This document shows, piece by piece, positions 35,652-44,430 of a stretch of 64,000 nucleotides of DNA. The notes beneath the pieces are model-generated. The model was not told the origin of the DNA, ran no database searches, and saw only the letters and a list, made by a program, of their open reading frames with translations. The translations under genes were made by a program, and so were the position numbers. Position 1 is the first letter of the stretch. Each line of letters begins with the position of its first letter. The DNA comes from Lentisalinibacter sediminis (GTDB taxonomy: Bacteria; Pseudomonadota; Gammaproteobacteria; Steroidobacterales; Woeseiaceae), in assembly GCF_040706615.1 (NCBI RefSeq), contig NZ_JAPDRF010000005.1:186001-250000 (forward strand). The letters run 5' to 3'.

Positions 35652-37820
35652 ATGCGCAACGCGACGCGGGGAATGGCGGCACTTCTTGCGATCTGGATGA
35701 CGGCAGCGGGGCCGCTGCCGGCAGGAGACACCATGAGCGCTGATACGCCCGAAGCCCCGTGCTATGACCCTTGCGATGACCCCTGCGATGACAAGTGGAT
35801 CTGGCTCGAGGAAGTGGCAGGAGAACGGGCGCTCTCGTGGGTGGAGGGACGCAATGAGGCCTCCCTCGGCTACCTGGAGTCGCGGCCGCTGTTCGGGCCA
35901 CTGCAAGAGCGCAGCCTGGAGATCCTGGATTCTGACGAACGGATTCCCGAACCGGCGTTGCGCGGCGGGCTGGTCTACAACTTCTGGCAGGACGCGGACA
36001 ACCGCCGCGGCCTCTGGCGCCGCATGACGCTGGACGACTACGCCCAGGGCGGCAGCGACTGGGAGGTGCTGCTGGACCTGGACGCACTCGCCCGGCGCGA
36101 AGACGAGGACTGGGTCTGGAAGGGCGCGAGCTGCCTGCCGCCGGAATACCGCCGCTGCCTCGTGCACCTCTCCAGGGGCGGCGCCGACGCCACGGTCGTG
36201 CGTGAATTCGACACCGTAGCCGGGCGCTTCGTCGACGACGGCTTCCGGCTGGAAGAGGCGAAGCACGTGGTGAGCTGGGCCGACGGGGACACCCTGTACG
36301 CAGGGACGGACTTCGGGCCGGGCAGTCTGACCGACTCCGGCTATGCGCGCACCGCGCGGCGGTGGCGCCGCGGCCAGCCGCTGGCCGAGGCGCCGGAGAT
36401 CTTCGCCGGCAAGACGACCGATGTGGCCGTCAGCGTCGTCCGCCTTCGCGACGGCGAGCGGCACTACGACATCGCCAGCCGTGCCCGGACCTTTTTCACC
36501 ACCGAACGCTATCTCTACCGCGACGGCGAGCTCACGAAGATCGACATACCGGAAGACGCCGAAATGCACGGCATACTGGACGGGCAGATGATCGTGGAGC
36601 TGAAGAGCGCCTGGTCGCCCGCCGGCCGGGAGTATCCCCAGGGCGCACTGCTCGCCACGGACTTCGCGGCATTCATGGACGGCGAGCCGGACTTCGAGAT
36701 GCTGATAGAGCCCGGCCCCGCGACGGCGATCGTCAGCGGTTCGGCGACCGGCGTGATGCGCACGCGCAGTCACCTGGTGGTGAACGAACTCAACGACGTG
36801 GTCAGCCGGCTCACCCGCTTCGGCCGGGAGGACGGCCGCTGGACCCGCCAGCGGATCGAGGCACCGGAGGACGGCGACATCACGCTGGTGAGCGCCACCG
36901 AAACGTCGGACTGGTTCTTCTTCCGCTACGAGAGCTTCCTCACCCCCGACACGCTCTACCTCGCCCGCGACGGCGGCGGCAAGACGGGCGAAGTGCGCTC
37001 GCTGCCGGGCTACTTCGACACGGCCGGCATGCGCGTGGAGCAACACTTCGCCACCAGCCGCGACGGCACCCGGGTGCCGTACTTCCTGGTGCTGCCCGCC
37101 GGCTTCGAGGCCGACGGCGGCACGCCCACACTGCTGTACGGCTACGGCGGTTTCGAGGTGAGTATGGCGCCCTCCTACAGCGCCGTCCTGGGCTCGAGCT
37201 GGCTCGCCCGCGGCGGTGCCTACGCGCTGGCCAACATCCGCGGCGGCGGCGAATACGGCCCGCGCTGGCATCGTGCGGCGCTGCGCGAGAACCGCCAGCG
37301 CGCCTATGATGACTTCATCGCGGTGGCCGAAGATCTGGTGGAAAGGGGCATCACCGCACCCGAGCATCTCGGCATCCGCGGCGGCTCCAACGGCGGCCTG
37401 CTCACCGGCGTCATGCTAACCCAGCGCCCCGATCTGTTCGGCGGCGTGGTCGTGCAGGTGCCGCTCCTCGACATGAAGCGCTACCACAAGCTGCTTGCCG
37501 GCGCCTCCTGGATGGGCGAGTACGGCAACCCGGACACCGGCGACTGGGACTTCATTGCCGAATACTCGCCCTACCACAATCTCGATCCGGAGGCGGACTA
37601 CCCGCGGGCCTTCTTCACGACCTCCACCCGGGACGACCGGGTGCACCCCGCTCACGCGCGCAAGATGGTGGCGCGGATGGAGTCGCTGGGGCACGACGTC
37701 CTGTACTACGAGAACACGGTCGGCGGTCATGCGGGAGCCGCGGACAACGCACAGAGGGCACGGGTAGAGGCGCTGATCTACACCTATCTGTGGGACGCGT
37801 TGGACGGCGGCGGGGACTAA
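35652..37820 (+). CDS. Prolyl oligopeptidase family serine peptidase (S9A)
   Basis: The 722-residue enzyme should cleave peptides after proline or similar residues. It has a beta-propeller-like N-terminal two-thirds and an alpha/beta hydrolase C-terminal part. The nucleophile is in GIRGGSNGGLL (about 577-587), the acid in STRDDRVHPAHA and the His in NTVGGHAG. An N-terminal hydrophobic segment suggests export. A Cys/Asp-rich repeat CYDPCDDPCDDK at about 37-48 follows. A second start at 35733 would remove the signal. Confidence 0.9.
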   Translation: MRNATRGMAALLAIWMTAAGPLPAGDTMSADTPEAPCYDPCDDPCDDKWIWLEEVAGERALSWVEGRNEASLGYLESRPLFGPLQERSLEILDSDERIPEPALRGGLVYNFWQDADNRRGLWRRMTLDDYAQGGSDWEVLLDLDALARREDEDWVWKGASCLPPEYRRCLVHLSRGGADATVVREFDTVAGRFVDDGFRLEEAKHVVSWADGDTLYAGTDFGPGSLTDSGYARTARRWRRGQPLAEAPEIFAGKTTDVAVSVVRLRDGERHYDIASRARTFFTTERYLYRDGELTKIDIPEDAEMHGILDGQMIVELKSAWSPAGREYPQGALLATDFAAFMDGEPDFEMLIEPGPATAIVSGSATGVMRTRSHLVVNELNDVVSRLTRFGREDGRWTRQRIEAPEDGDITLVSATETSDWFFFRYESFLTPDTLYLARDGGGKTGEVRSLPGYFDTAGMRVEQHFATSRDGTRVPYFLVLPAGFEADGGTPTLLYGYGGFEVSMAPSYSAVLGSSWLARGGAYALANIRGGGEYGPRWHRAALRENRQRAYDDFIAVAEDLVERGITAPEHLGIRGGSNGGLLTGVMLTQRPDLFGGVVVQVPLLDMKRYHKLLAGASWMGEYGNPDTGDWDFIAEYSPYHNLDPEADYPRAFFTTSTRDDRVHPAHARKMVARMESLGHDVLYYENTVGGHAGAADNAQRARVEALIYTYLWDALDGGGD
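35760..35795 (+). repeat. 12-bp tandem repeat in the S9 peptidase gene
   Basis: Three consecutive 12-base units, each TGC(T/G)ATGAC plus three bases, start at 35760, 35772 and 35784. They encode CYDP, CDDP and CDDK. The unit is a multiple of three so copy change would keep the frame. Confidence 0.75.
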
Positions 37821-37875
37821 CTGTGCGCGGGTTCACGCCCCCGGCCCGTGCGGGTCTGTAGACTCGACTGCGGTT

Positions 37876-38235
37876 ATGACCTTCTCGCAGCAAAACGCCC
37901 AGGTCCGGAAGAAGCTCACGGCCCTGCTGGAAGAGATCGTCGCGGCCGGGGAGGCAGGCGAGGACGCCGGGCGGACGGTGGAGCTGGACCAGGCACGCGT
38001 GGGGCGGCTGTCGCGGATGGACGCCCTGCAGGCCCAGGCCATGTCCCGGGCGACCAGCCGGCGGCGCAGCGAGAACATCCTGCGCATCCGCGCCGCGCTG
38101 CAGCGCCTGGACGAAGACGAATACGGCCGCTGCGTGCGCTGCGGCGCAGCCATCAATCCGAAGCGCCTCGAACTCGATCCGGCCGCCGCGCTGTGCATCG
38201 GCTGCGCAGAGAGCGCCGAGCAACCTCGGCGCTGA
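37876..38235 (+). CDS. TraR/DksA family zinc-finger protein
   Basis: The 119-residue protein has a helical coiled-coil half and a C-terminal C4 zinc finger CVRC...CIGC at about 92-112 in the DksA/TraR style. It is shorter than DksA (about 150 residues) and resembles the small paralogues. DksA-type proteins bind the RNA polymerase secondary channel. I do not see the exact DxxDxA tip of true DksA, so ppGpp cofactor activity is unproven. No strong ribosome site precedes the ATG. Confidence 0.85.
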   Translation: MTFSQQNAQVRKKLTALLEEIVAAGEAGEDAGRTVELDQARVGRLSRMDALQAQAMSRATSRRRSENILRIRAALQRLDEDEYGRCVRCGAAINPKRLELDPAAALCIGCAESAEQPRR

Positions 38236-38378
38236 GCCGCCCCGCACGCCGGCCACACCCGCGCCTCGACAGCCACAGCTGATCTCCGCTCCCGCCGCTC
38301 CGATGTGCTGCCGCGCGGGCCCGCCGCCGTCACATTGCGGAAACTGCGACTGTTCGCGGCATCCCTGCCGGTTACCAT

Positions 38379-38413
38379 GGGCACGAGCGGCCTTGCAGGC
38401 TGCCCGTTTTTTT
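38379..38413 (+). terminator. Intrinsic terminator-like hairpin in the HMG-CoA reductase leader
   Basis: GGGCA (38379-38383) pairs with TGCCC (38401-38405), with an inner GCC/GGC stem, followed by G and seven Ts (38407-38413). This is the best intrinsic terminator in the window. It lies 30 bases before the HMG-CoA reductase ATG and 140 bases after the DksA-like stop. It may end the upstream transcript or act as an attenuator. Confidence 0.7.
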
Positions 38414-38442
38414 ATGTCCAGAGAAAGTGGAGTGGCTCCCCA

Positions 38443-39609
38443 ATGACGGAATCAGTGCCAAGGTCGCGCGACGACGACTACACCCCCGAGATGGCCGAGA
38501 AGCGGCGAGGCTTCGTTGGCGAGCGCACCGGCGTCAGGCTGAGGCACGTCGGCCAGTTCTCCTTCGAGCCGTCGGCGCTGCCCGGCAACATCGAGAACTT
38601 CATCGGCGTGGCCCAGGTCCCGATCGGGCTGGCGGGGCCGCTGCTCGTGCACGGCGAACACGCCGAAGGGGAGTTCTACATTCCCCTGGCCACCACCGAA
38701 GGCACGCTGGTGGCCAGTTACAACCGGGGCATGAAGCTGCTCCGTGCCGCCGGCGGCGTGCGCACGACGGTGCACGACGACTGCATGCAGCGGGCCCCCG
38801 CATTCATCTTCAAGAGCGCGCGGGATGCGCGCGAGTTCGGCATCTGGATCGAGGAGAACATCGACGCGATCCGCGAGCAGGCGGAGTCGACGAGCAGCGT
38901 CGCGAAACTGCGCAACATCGAGCAGTACTCGGCCAGCCGTTTCCGCTACCTGCGTTTCGACTACACCACCGGTGACGCGGCCGGCCAGAACATGGTGACC
39001 CGGGCGACCCGGGCGGCCTGCGACTGGATCAAGGCCAATTATCCGGGCATCGACCATTACTACCTCGAGTCGAACTTCGCCACGGACAAGAAGAGCTCCC
39101 AGGTCAATGTGTTGCACACCCGGGGCAAGCGGGTGACCGCCGAGGCCATCATCCCCGGCGACCTGCTGACCTCGGTGACCCATGCGCCGGCCAGCCTGGT
39201 GCTACGGGGTCGACAGGTCGCGAATCTCGGTGCCATGCTGTCCGGGGCGAACAACAACGGCGCCCATTCCGCGAACGCCATCACGGCCATTTTCATCGCC
39301 ACCGGCCAGGATGTGGCCAACGTCGCGGAGTCGAGTGCCGGCATCATCCACGCGGAACTGACCCCGGAAGGGGATTATTATTTCTCCATCACGCTACCGT
39401 CCCTTATCGTCGCCACCCACGGCGGCGGCACGGGACTGCCGACCCAGCGGGAGTGCCTGGAGGTACTCGGATGTTACGGCAAGGGCAAGGTGCTGAAACT
39501 GGCAGAGATCGTGGCCGCGACCGTGCTCTGCGGGGAGCTCTCGCTGGGCGGCGCCATCGTGGCCGACGAATGGGTATCCAGCCACGAGAGCTACGGCCGC
39601 AACCGCTGA
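38443..39609 (+). CDS. HMG-CoA reductase, class I type
   Basis: The enzyme reduces HMG-CoA to mevalonate. The 388-residue protein keeps the class I catalytic set: Glu86 in PLATTEGTLVAS, Lys216 in NFATDKKSS, Asp290 in ATGQDVANVAES and His381 in SSHESYGRNR at the C terminus. The sequence ends right after that region. I chose the ATG at 38443; the longer frame crosses the terminator-like hairpin. Most gammaproteobacteria make isoprenoids by the MEP route and lack this enzyme. No other mevalonate gene is in the window. Confidence 0.9.
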   Translation: MTESVPRSRDDDYTPEMAEKRRGFVGERTGVRLRHVGQFSFEPSALPGNIENFIGVAQVPIGLAGPLLVHGEHAEGEFYIPLATTEGTLVASYNRGMKLLRAAGGVRTTVHDDCMQRAPAFIFKSARDAREFGIWIEENIDAIREQAESTSSVAKLRNIEQYSASRFRYLRFDYTTGDAAGQNMVTRATRAACDWIKANYPGIDHYYLESNFATDKKSSQVNVLHTRGKRVTAEAIIPGDLLTSVTHAPASLVLRGRQVANLGAMLSGANNNGAHSANAITAIFIATGQDVANVAESSAGIIHAELTPEGDYYFSITLPSLIVATHGGGTGLPTQRECLEVLGCYGKGKVLKLAEIVAATVLCGELSLGGAIVADEWVSSHESYGRNR

Positions 39610-39611
39610 GC

Positions 39612-41270
39612 GTGGGGTGGTATGCCGCCACGGTGATGTTCGCGCTGCTGGCGGCCGCGCCGACCGTGGCCGATGAGCCGGCGGGGCCGGAGCCCGCCTT
39701 CAGCTACGAACGGCCCGAGAGCCTGCCGAGCGACGAGCAACTGGTGGCGATGGGGGCCGTGATCGGCGATGTCCGCCTCGACCGCCAGCAGATCTTCGAC
39801 ACGAGCCAGCCGGAAGAGGACAAGGTGCTGTACCGGCTGGCCAACCGGCTGCACCCGCTGACCCGGCCCTCGGTCATCACCAGCCAGCTCCTGTTTGCGA
39901 GCGGCGAACCCTACGATCCGCGCCTGCTCGCGGAGTCCGAGCGGATCCTGCGCGGCAACGGCTTCCTGTTCGACGCGCTGGTGGTGCCGGTGGCCTACGA
40001 GGACGGCGAGGTGGACGTGCTGGTGCGCACCCGCGACGTGTGGACGCTGGAACCCTCGCTGTCGCTGTCGCGCTCCGGCGGGGAAAACCGCTCGCTGGTA
40101 GGGGTCGAGGACCAGAACTTCCTCGGCACCGGCGCGACCATTGCGCTGGAATTCGAGAACGACGTCGACCGGGATTCCCGCCGCATCACCTATTCCGACC
40201 GCCAGCTCGGGCGCAACTGGATCTCGGTGGATCTGACCTACTCCGACAACACGGACGGCTCCACCCAGGCCGTCAGTGTCTGGCGGCCTTTCTACGCCCT
40301 CGACACCCGCCGCGCCGGCGGCTTCACCGGAATCACGGACGACCGGGAGGAATCGCTGTACGAGCTGGGCGACGAGGTGGTCGACTACCGCCACGAGGAG
40401 GATCTGCTGCACGCCTGGTACGGCTGGTCGGCGGGGCTCAGCGAGGGCTGGACGCGGCGCTGGCGCGCAGGCGTGGTCTACGACGACAACGTATTCGGCC
40501 CGCCGGACGATCTCGTCCGGGCCGGGCCGGTGCCGGAGGATCGCAAGCTCGTCTATCCCTATATCGGCGTCGAGATCATCGAGGACCGCTATACGGAAAC
40601 CACGAACCACGACCAGATCGGCCGCACGGAAGACTTCTTCCTCGGCGCCCGGCTGTCGGCGAGCATCGGCTGGAGCAACGAGTCGTTCGGCGCGGATCGG
40701 GAGGCGTGGATCGTCTCCGGCGCCGCCAGCCGCGGCTACGGCACGCCCGCCGACCGCATGCTGCTGCTGGATGCCCGGGCATCGGCGCGGCTGGAGTCCG
40801 GCAACATCGAAAACGGGCTGCTGCGCGGCTCCATCCGCTATTACCACAAGCAGTCGGAGAAACGGCTTTTCTTCATGACCCTGCACGGTGCGGTAAGCGA
40901 GAACCTGGACCTGGACAACCCGCTGCAGCTGGGCGGCGACACCGGCCTGCGCGGCTACCCCCTCCGCTACCAGACCGGTGAAGCGAGCGCGGTCTTCACC
41001 ATCGAGCAGCGCTACTTCACGGACTGGTATCCGTGGCGCTTCTTCCGTGTGGGCGGTGCGGTCTTCGCCGACATCGGCCGCACCTGGGGCGACAACCCGG
41101 TGGGCGGCGACAGCCTCGGCCTGCTGAAGGACGCGGGCTTCGGCCTTCGCCTCGCCCCCACCCGGGGCGGCAGCGAGAAGGTAGTCCACATCGACATCGC
41201 CTTCCCCCTGGACGGCGACGACTCCCTCGATACGGTGCAGATCAGCGTGGAAGGGAAGCGCAGCTTCTAG
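39612..41270 (+). CDS. BamA/TamA-like outer membrane protein
   Basis: The 552-residue product starts with a signal peptide (GWYAATVMFALLAAAPTVADE). An N-terminal region with a POTRA-like segment (VITSQLLFASGEPYDPRLL and LLAESERILRGNGFLFDA) leads to a C-terminal beta-barrel of the surface antigen D15 type, with LGGDTGLRGYPLRYQ near 445 and a C-terminal Phe. The GTG start lies two bases after the HMG-CoA reductase stop. Function may be in outer membrane protein or lipid handling; the substrate is unknown. Confidence 0.8.
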   Translation: MGWYAATVMFALLAAAPTVADEPAGPEPAFSYERPESLPSDEQLVAMGAVIGDVRLDRQQIFDTSQPEEDKVLYRLANRLHPLTRPSVITSQLLFASGEPYDPRLLAESERILRGNGFLFDALVVPVAYEDGEVDVLVRTRDVWTLEPSLSLSRSGGENRSLVGVEDQNFLGTGATIALEFENDVDRDSRRITYSDRQLGRNWISVDLTYSDNTDGSTQAVSVWRPFYALDTRRAGGFTGITDDREESLYELGDEVVDYRHEEDLLHAWYGWSAGLSEGWTRRWRAGVVYDDNVFGPPDDLVRAGPVPEDRKLVYPYIGVEIIEDRYTETTNHDQIGRTEDFFLGARLSASIGWSNESFGADREAWIVSGAASRGYGTPADRMLLLDARASARLESGNIENGLLRGSIRYYHKQSEKRLFFMTLHGAVSENLDLDNPLQLGGDTGLRGYPLRYQTGEASAVFTIEQRYFTDWYPWRFFRVGGAVFADIGRTWGDNPVGGDSLGLLKDAGFGLRLAPTRGGSEKVVHIDIAFPLDGDDSLDTVQISVEGKRSF

Positions 41271-41644
41271 CGCCCGCGCCTGCCGGCCCGCCGGCGCCGC
41301 AGCACGATGCCGTAGACCACGAGGTTGACGAGGATCACTCCGCTGCCGAGCAGCAGCTGCACCGCTGGCGTCAGACCGGCGGGGTAGATCAGTGGCAGCA
41401 GGTAGTGCTCGATGAAACCGCCGCTGTAGCCCGCCTCTCCCGCGCTCGCCCGCAGGCGCTGCTCCAGTGGTGTCAGCGGGCAGACGCCGCCGGTGAACTC
41501 GATGCCGGCCCCCCACGCGGCGCAGGGCAGATGCACCGCGGCCGCCAGCGGCCAGCGCAGCGCGAGCAGGCCGCCGGCCACGACGAAGACGATGAACGCC
41601 GCGTGCAGCAAGAGTACGGCGTCTGCGGCCAGGCTTGCGGCCAT
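41267..41644 (-). CDS. DUF2784 family membrane protein
   Basis: DUF2784 proteins are small integral membrane proteins of unknown role. The 125-residue product has three to four hydrophobic helices, the motif LLLHAAFIVFVVAGG and the conserved CPLTPLEQRLR segment followed by GFIEHYLLPLIYP. The start at 41644 has GGGAGG nine bases upstream. An earlier ATG at 41680 is possible. It is convergent with the OMP gene and overlaps its stop by four bases. Confidence 0.88.
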   Translation of the reverse strand: MAASLAADAVLLLHAAFIVFVVAGGLLALRWPLAAAVHLPCAAWGAGIEFTGGVCPLTPLEQRLRASAGEAGYSGGFIEHYLLPLIYPAGLTPAVQLLLGSGVILVNLVVYGIVLRRRRAGRRGR

Positions 41645-41796
41645 CGGCGTTTGCCTCCCGGCGTCTTGCGTAAATCCCATAGTTACACGCCGCGCCCGCG
41701 GAGCGAAACTGGCTCGTATCGAGACAGCCACCAGCGAGCGCCGGCACCCGGCCGGGGGTTCCCGTCCACGCGGGCCGGCATCGGAAGGAGGGACCA

Positions 41797-42417
41797 GTGA
41801 ACGAGTCGACAACAGGTGTCCGCGTCATCGGCGCGGGGGTCGGCAGGACGGGCACCCATTCGCTGAAATGCGCGCTCGAACACCTGCTCGGCGGACGCTG
41901 CTACGACATGGACGAGGTGCTCGCGCACCGGCAGCACGAAACCGTCTGGAAGGCCGCCGCGGAAGGGCGCATGCCCGACTGGCGGCGTTTGCTCGGTGAC
42001 TACGCCAGCACGGAGGACTGGCCGGCGGCCGCGTTCTGGCCCGAACTCACCGAGGCGTTCCCGCATGCCTTCGTGGTCCTGTCCCACCGCCGCGCCGAAG
42101 ACTGGCTCCTGAGCGCCCGGGCCACCATCTTCCAGGCGATGGAAGAAGACGAGGACACGCCGTGGGGGGACATGATCCACACGATCATGCGCGATCGCTT
42201 CACCGACCGGCTAGAGGACGACAACGCCTGCCTGGAGGCCTATGAGCGGCACAACGCGGCGGTGCGCGCTGCGGTACCGCCCGAGCGGCTCATCGACTGG
42301 CCCACCGGCGCGGGCTGGGAACCGCTGTGCCAGGCGCTCGGCGTCGCGGTGCCGGACATGCCATTCCCCCACGTGAACACCACGCGGGAGTTCCGGGAGC
42401 GGGTGAGAGCGCACTGA
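41797..42417 (+). CDS. Sulfotransferase family protein
   Basis: This 206-residue protein has the PAPS-binding P-loop-like GVGRTGTHSLKCAL near residue 14, typical of the sulfotransferase_4 family, and SHRRAEDWLLSARATIF for the 3' phosphate site. The acceptor is unknown. The GTG start has GGAAGGAGGG upstream. It overlaps no neighbour. It could belong to modification of a surface glycan or lipid, but nothing here shows that. Confidence 0.82.
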   Translation: MNESTTGVRVIGAGVGRTGTHSLKCALEHLLGGRCYDMDEVLAHRQHETVWKAAAEGRMPDWRRLLGDYASTEDWPAAAFWPELTEAFPHAFVVLSHRRAEDWLLSARATIFQAMEEDEDTPWGDMIHTIMRDRFTDRLEDDNACLEAYERHNAAVRAAVPPERLIDWPTGAGWEPLCQALGVAVPDMPFPHVNTTREFRERVRAH

Positions 42418-42491
42418 CGGCTCCCGTTGCGGTACCCTGTGCGCCGGCGCGCAGCCGGGCTTGCGCCAGCGTGCCGTAACGAGGAGAGAAC

Positions 42492-43163
42492 ATGATCACC
42501 GTCCATCACCTGGAAGACTCGCGCTCCCAGCGCGTGCTGTGGCTGCTCGAGGAACTGGGCGCCGACTACGAGATCCGCCGCTACGAGCGTGACCCCGAGA
42601 CCATGCTCGGCCCCGACTCCCTGAAGGAGGTGCACCCGCTGGGCAAATCGCCGGTGATCGAAGAGGACGGGCGCGTCGTGGCGGAATCGGGCGCCATCAT
42701 CGAATACCTGATAGCGCGCCACGGCGGCGGCAGGCTGATCCCGCCCGCGGACTCCGACGAGCGCCTGCGCTATACCTACTGGCTGCACTACGCCGAAGGC
42801 ACACTGATGCCGCTGTTCGTCATGGGGCTGGTGTTCGAGCGCCTGTCGCAGCCGCCGATGCCGCTGCTGCTGCGGCCCGTCGGCGGCCTCATCGGCGCCG
42901 GAGTCAGAAAGTCGTTCATCGAGCCGCGCCTCGAGCAGAACCTGGGCTTCATCGAGGAGGAACTGGGCCGCAGCAGCTGGTTTGCCGGGGAGGAACTCAC
43001 CGGCGCCGACGTGCAGATGAGCTTCCCCCTCGAGGCCGCGGTGGCCCGGGGCGGCGTCGGCGACGCCTGCCCCCGCATCCGCGCCTTCGTCGAGCGCGTG
43101 CACTCGCGGCCCGCCTACCGCCGGGCGCTCGAGCGCGGCGGCCCCTATTCCTACGCCGGCTGA
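42492..43163 (+). CDS. Glutathione S-transferase
   Basis: The 223-residue protein has an N-terminal thioredoxin-like half with DSRSQRVLWLLEELGADYE, NPLGKSPVI-like HPLGKSPVIEEDG and the glutathione-binding ESGAIIEYL, and an all-helical C-terminal half with FAGEELTGADVQMSFPLE. GAGGAGAG precedes the ATG. The electrophile substrate is unknown. It is followed by a MAPEG protein, another glutathione-linked membrane family. Confidence 0.92.
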   Translation: MITVHHLEDSRSQRVLWLLEELGADYEIRRYERDPETMLGPDSLKEVHPLGKSPVIEEDGRVVAESGAIIEYLIARHGGGRLIPPADSDERLRYTYWLHYAEGTLMPLFVMGLVFERLSQPPMPLLLRPVGGLIGAGVRKSFIEPRLEQNLGFIEEELGRSSWFAGEELTGADVQMSFPLEAAVARGGVGDACPRIRAFVERVHSRPAYRRALERGGPYSYAG

Positions 43164-43184
43164 GCGGCCGGCAGGAGCACGACG

Positions 43185-43580
43185 ATGACCGTAATGGCGA
43201 TCTGCATCGCACTGCTGGGGCTGCTCGTTTTCCTCCTCGGCTTGGCCGTGTCGCTGGCACGGCGTCGTGGCAGGACCGGCATCGGCTACCCCGACGACCC
43301 CGCCGACCCGCTGCACAAGCTGGTGCGCGCCCACGGCAACACCATCGAATACGCGCCCATGCTGGCGCTGCTGATCTGGGTGGCCGGCACCGCCACCAGC
43401 GCGGCCTGGCTGCAGTGGATCATGATCGGGGCCACGGCCAGCCGCTACATGATCGTCGCGGGCATGCTGCTGGCGCCGTCGCTGCGCCACCCGCACCCGT
43501 TGCGATTCCTCGGCGCCCTGGGCACGTACGTCTTCGGCACGGTGCTCTGCCTGGACCTCCTCTACCGCGCGCTGGCCTGA
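43185..43580 (+). CDS. MAPEG family membrane protein
   Basis: MAPEG proteins are four-helix membrane proteins, some of which are glutathione transferases. The 131-residue product has four hydrophobic segments and the family segment VRAHGNTIEYAPMLALL near 45. It follows the GST gene by 21 bases. Eukaryotic-like microsomal activity cannot be assumed. Confidence 0.88.
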   Translation: MTVMAICIALLGLLVFLLGLAVSLARRRGRTGIGYPDDPADPLHKLVRAHGNTIEYAPMLALLIWVAGTATSAAWLQWIMIGATASRYMIVAGMLLAPSLRHPHPLRFLGALGTYVFGTVLCLDLLYRALA

Positions 43581-43735
43581 CGCGAGAGCGCCGCCCGCCC
43601 TGCATCACGGCGCCGAAAACGTTACCCTACGGCCAGTGGCTCGGGGACCGGCATCGCGCCGGCGCCTCCGGGCGCGATAATCCACGAAGCGGTGTGGCCG
43701 CGACCGCCCCGCTGATGAGCACTATGGAGAACCCT

Positions 43736-44200
43736 GTGAAGATTGCTGAAAACTGCGTCGTCGCGATCGACTACACCCTGACCGACGACGAGAAGAACGA
43801 GCTCGACAGCTCCGCGGGCCGCGAGCCGCTGAAATATCTGCACGGTGCGCAGAACATCATCCCGGGCCTGGAGAAGGCGCTCGCCGGCAAGGCCGAGGGC
43901 GACGAGGTGCAGGTCACGGTGCAGCCGGAAGAGGCCTACGGCCCGGTGAACCCGGACCTGATCCAGAAGGCCCCGCTGAGCGCCTTCCAGGGCGTCGAAG
44001 AGGTGAAGCCCGGCATGCAGTTCCAGGCGGAGGGCCCGAACGGACAGACCCAGATCATCACGGTGCGCGAAGTGCATGACGACGGCGTTTCCATCGACGC
44101 CAACCACCCGCTGGCCGGCCAGGTGCTGCACTTCGACGTGAAGGTCCAGGAAGTCCGCGAGGCCACCGAGGAAGAAGTGGAACACGGCCACGTACACTGA
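43736..44200 (+). CDS. slyD: FKBP-type peptidyl-prolyl isomerase, SlyD-like
   Basis: SlyD is a cytoplasmic folding helper, isomerase and nickel chaperone. The 154-residue product begins VKIAENCVVAIDYTLTD, has the FKBP pocket segment EPLKYLHGAQNIIPGLEKAL and an IF (chaperone) domain, and ends with EEVEHGHVH. The His-rich tail is much shorter than in E. coli. I prefer the GTG at 43736, with GGAG just upstream, to ATGs at 43715 or 43724. It abuts slyX. Confidence 0.92.
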   Translation: MKIAENCVVAIDYTLTDDEKNELDSSAGREPLKYLHGAQNIIPGLEKALAGKAEGDEVQVTVQPEEAYGPVNPDLIQKAPLSAFQGVEEVKPGMQFQAEGPNGQTQIITVREVHDDGVSIDANHPLAGQVLHFDVKVQEVREATEEEVEHGHVH

Positions 44201-44406
44201 TGACGGACGACCGGATCGATAACGTCGAGGCGAAGGTGGCCTATCTGGAAGACGCGAACGAGACACTGAGCGGCGAGGTGGCCGCGCAGCTGCGCATGAT
44301 AGAGAGCCTGGAGTCACGGCTGGCGCTGGCTCTCGAGCGCATCGGAGAGCTCGAGCCGGGCGCCCCGGACGAGCCCCGGGGAGACGAGCCGCCGCCCCAC
44401 TACTGA
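44200..44406 (+). CDS. slyX: SlyX family protein
   Basis: The 68-residue product is a short coiled coil (about 5-50) with the pattern VAYLEDANETLSGEVAAQLRMIESLE, typical of SlyX, and a Pro-rich tail ending PPPHY. Function is unknown. slyX lies near slyD in many gammaproteobacteria, and here its ATG overlaps the slyD stop. Confidence 0.93.
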   Translation: MTDDRIDNVEAKVAYLEDANETLSGEVAAQLRMIESLESRLALALERIGELEPGAPDEPRGDEPPPHY

Positions 44407-44430
44407 TCCGGGGACGGGGACAGCCGGCAC

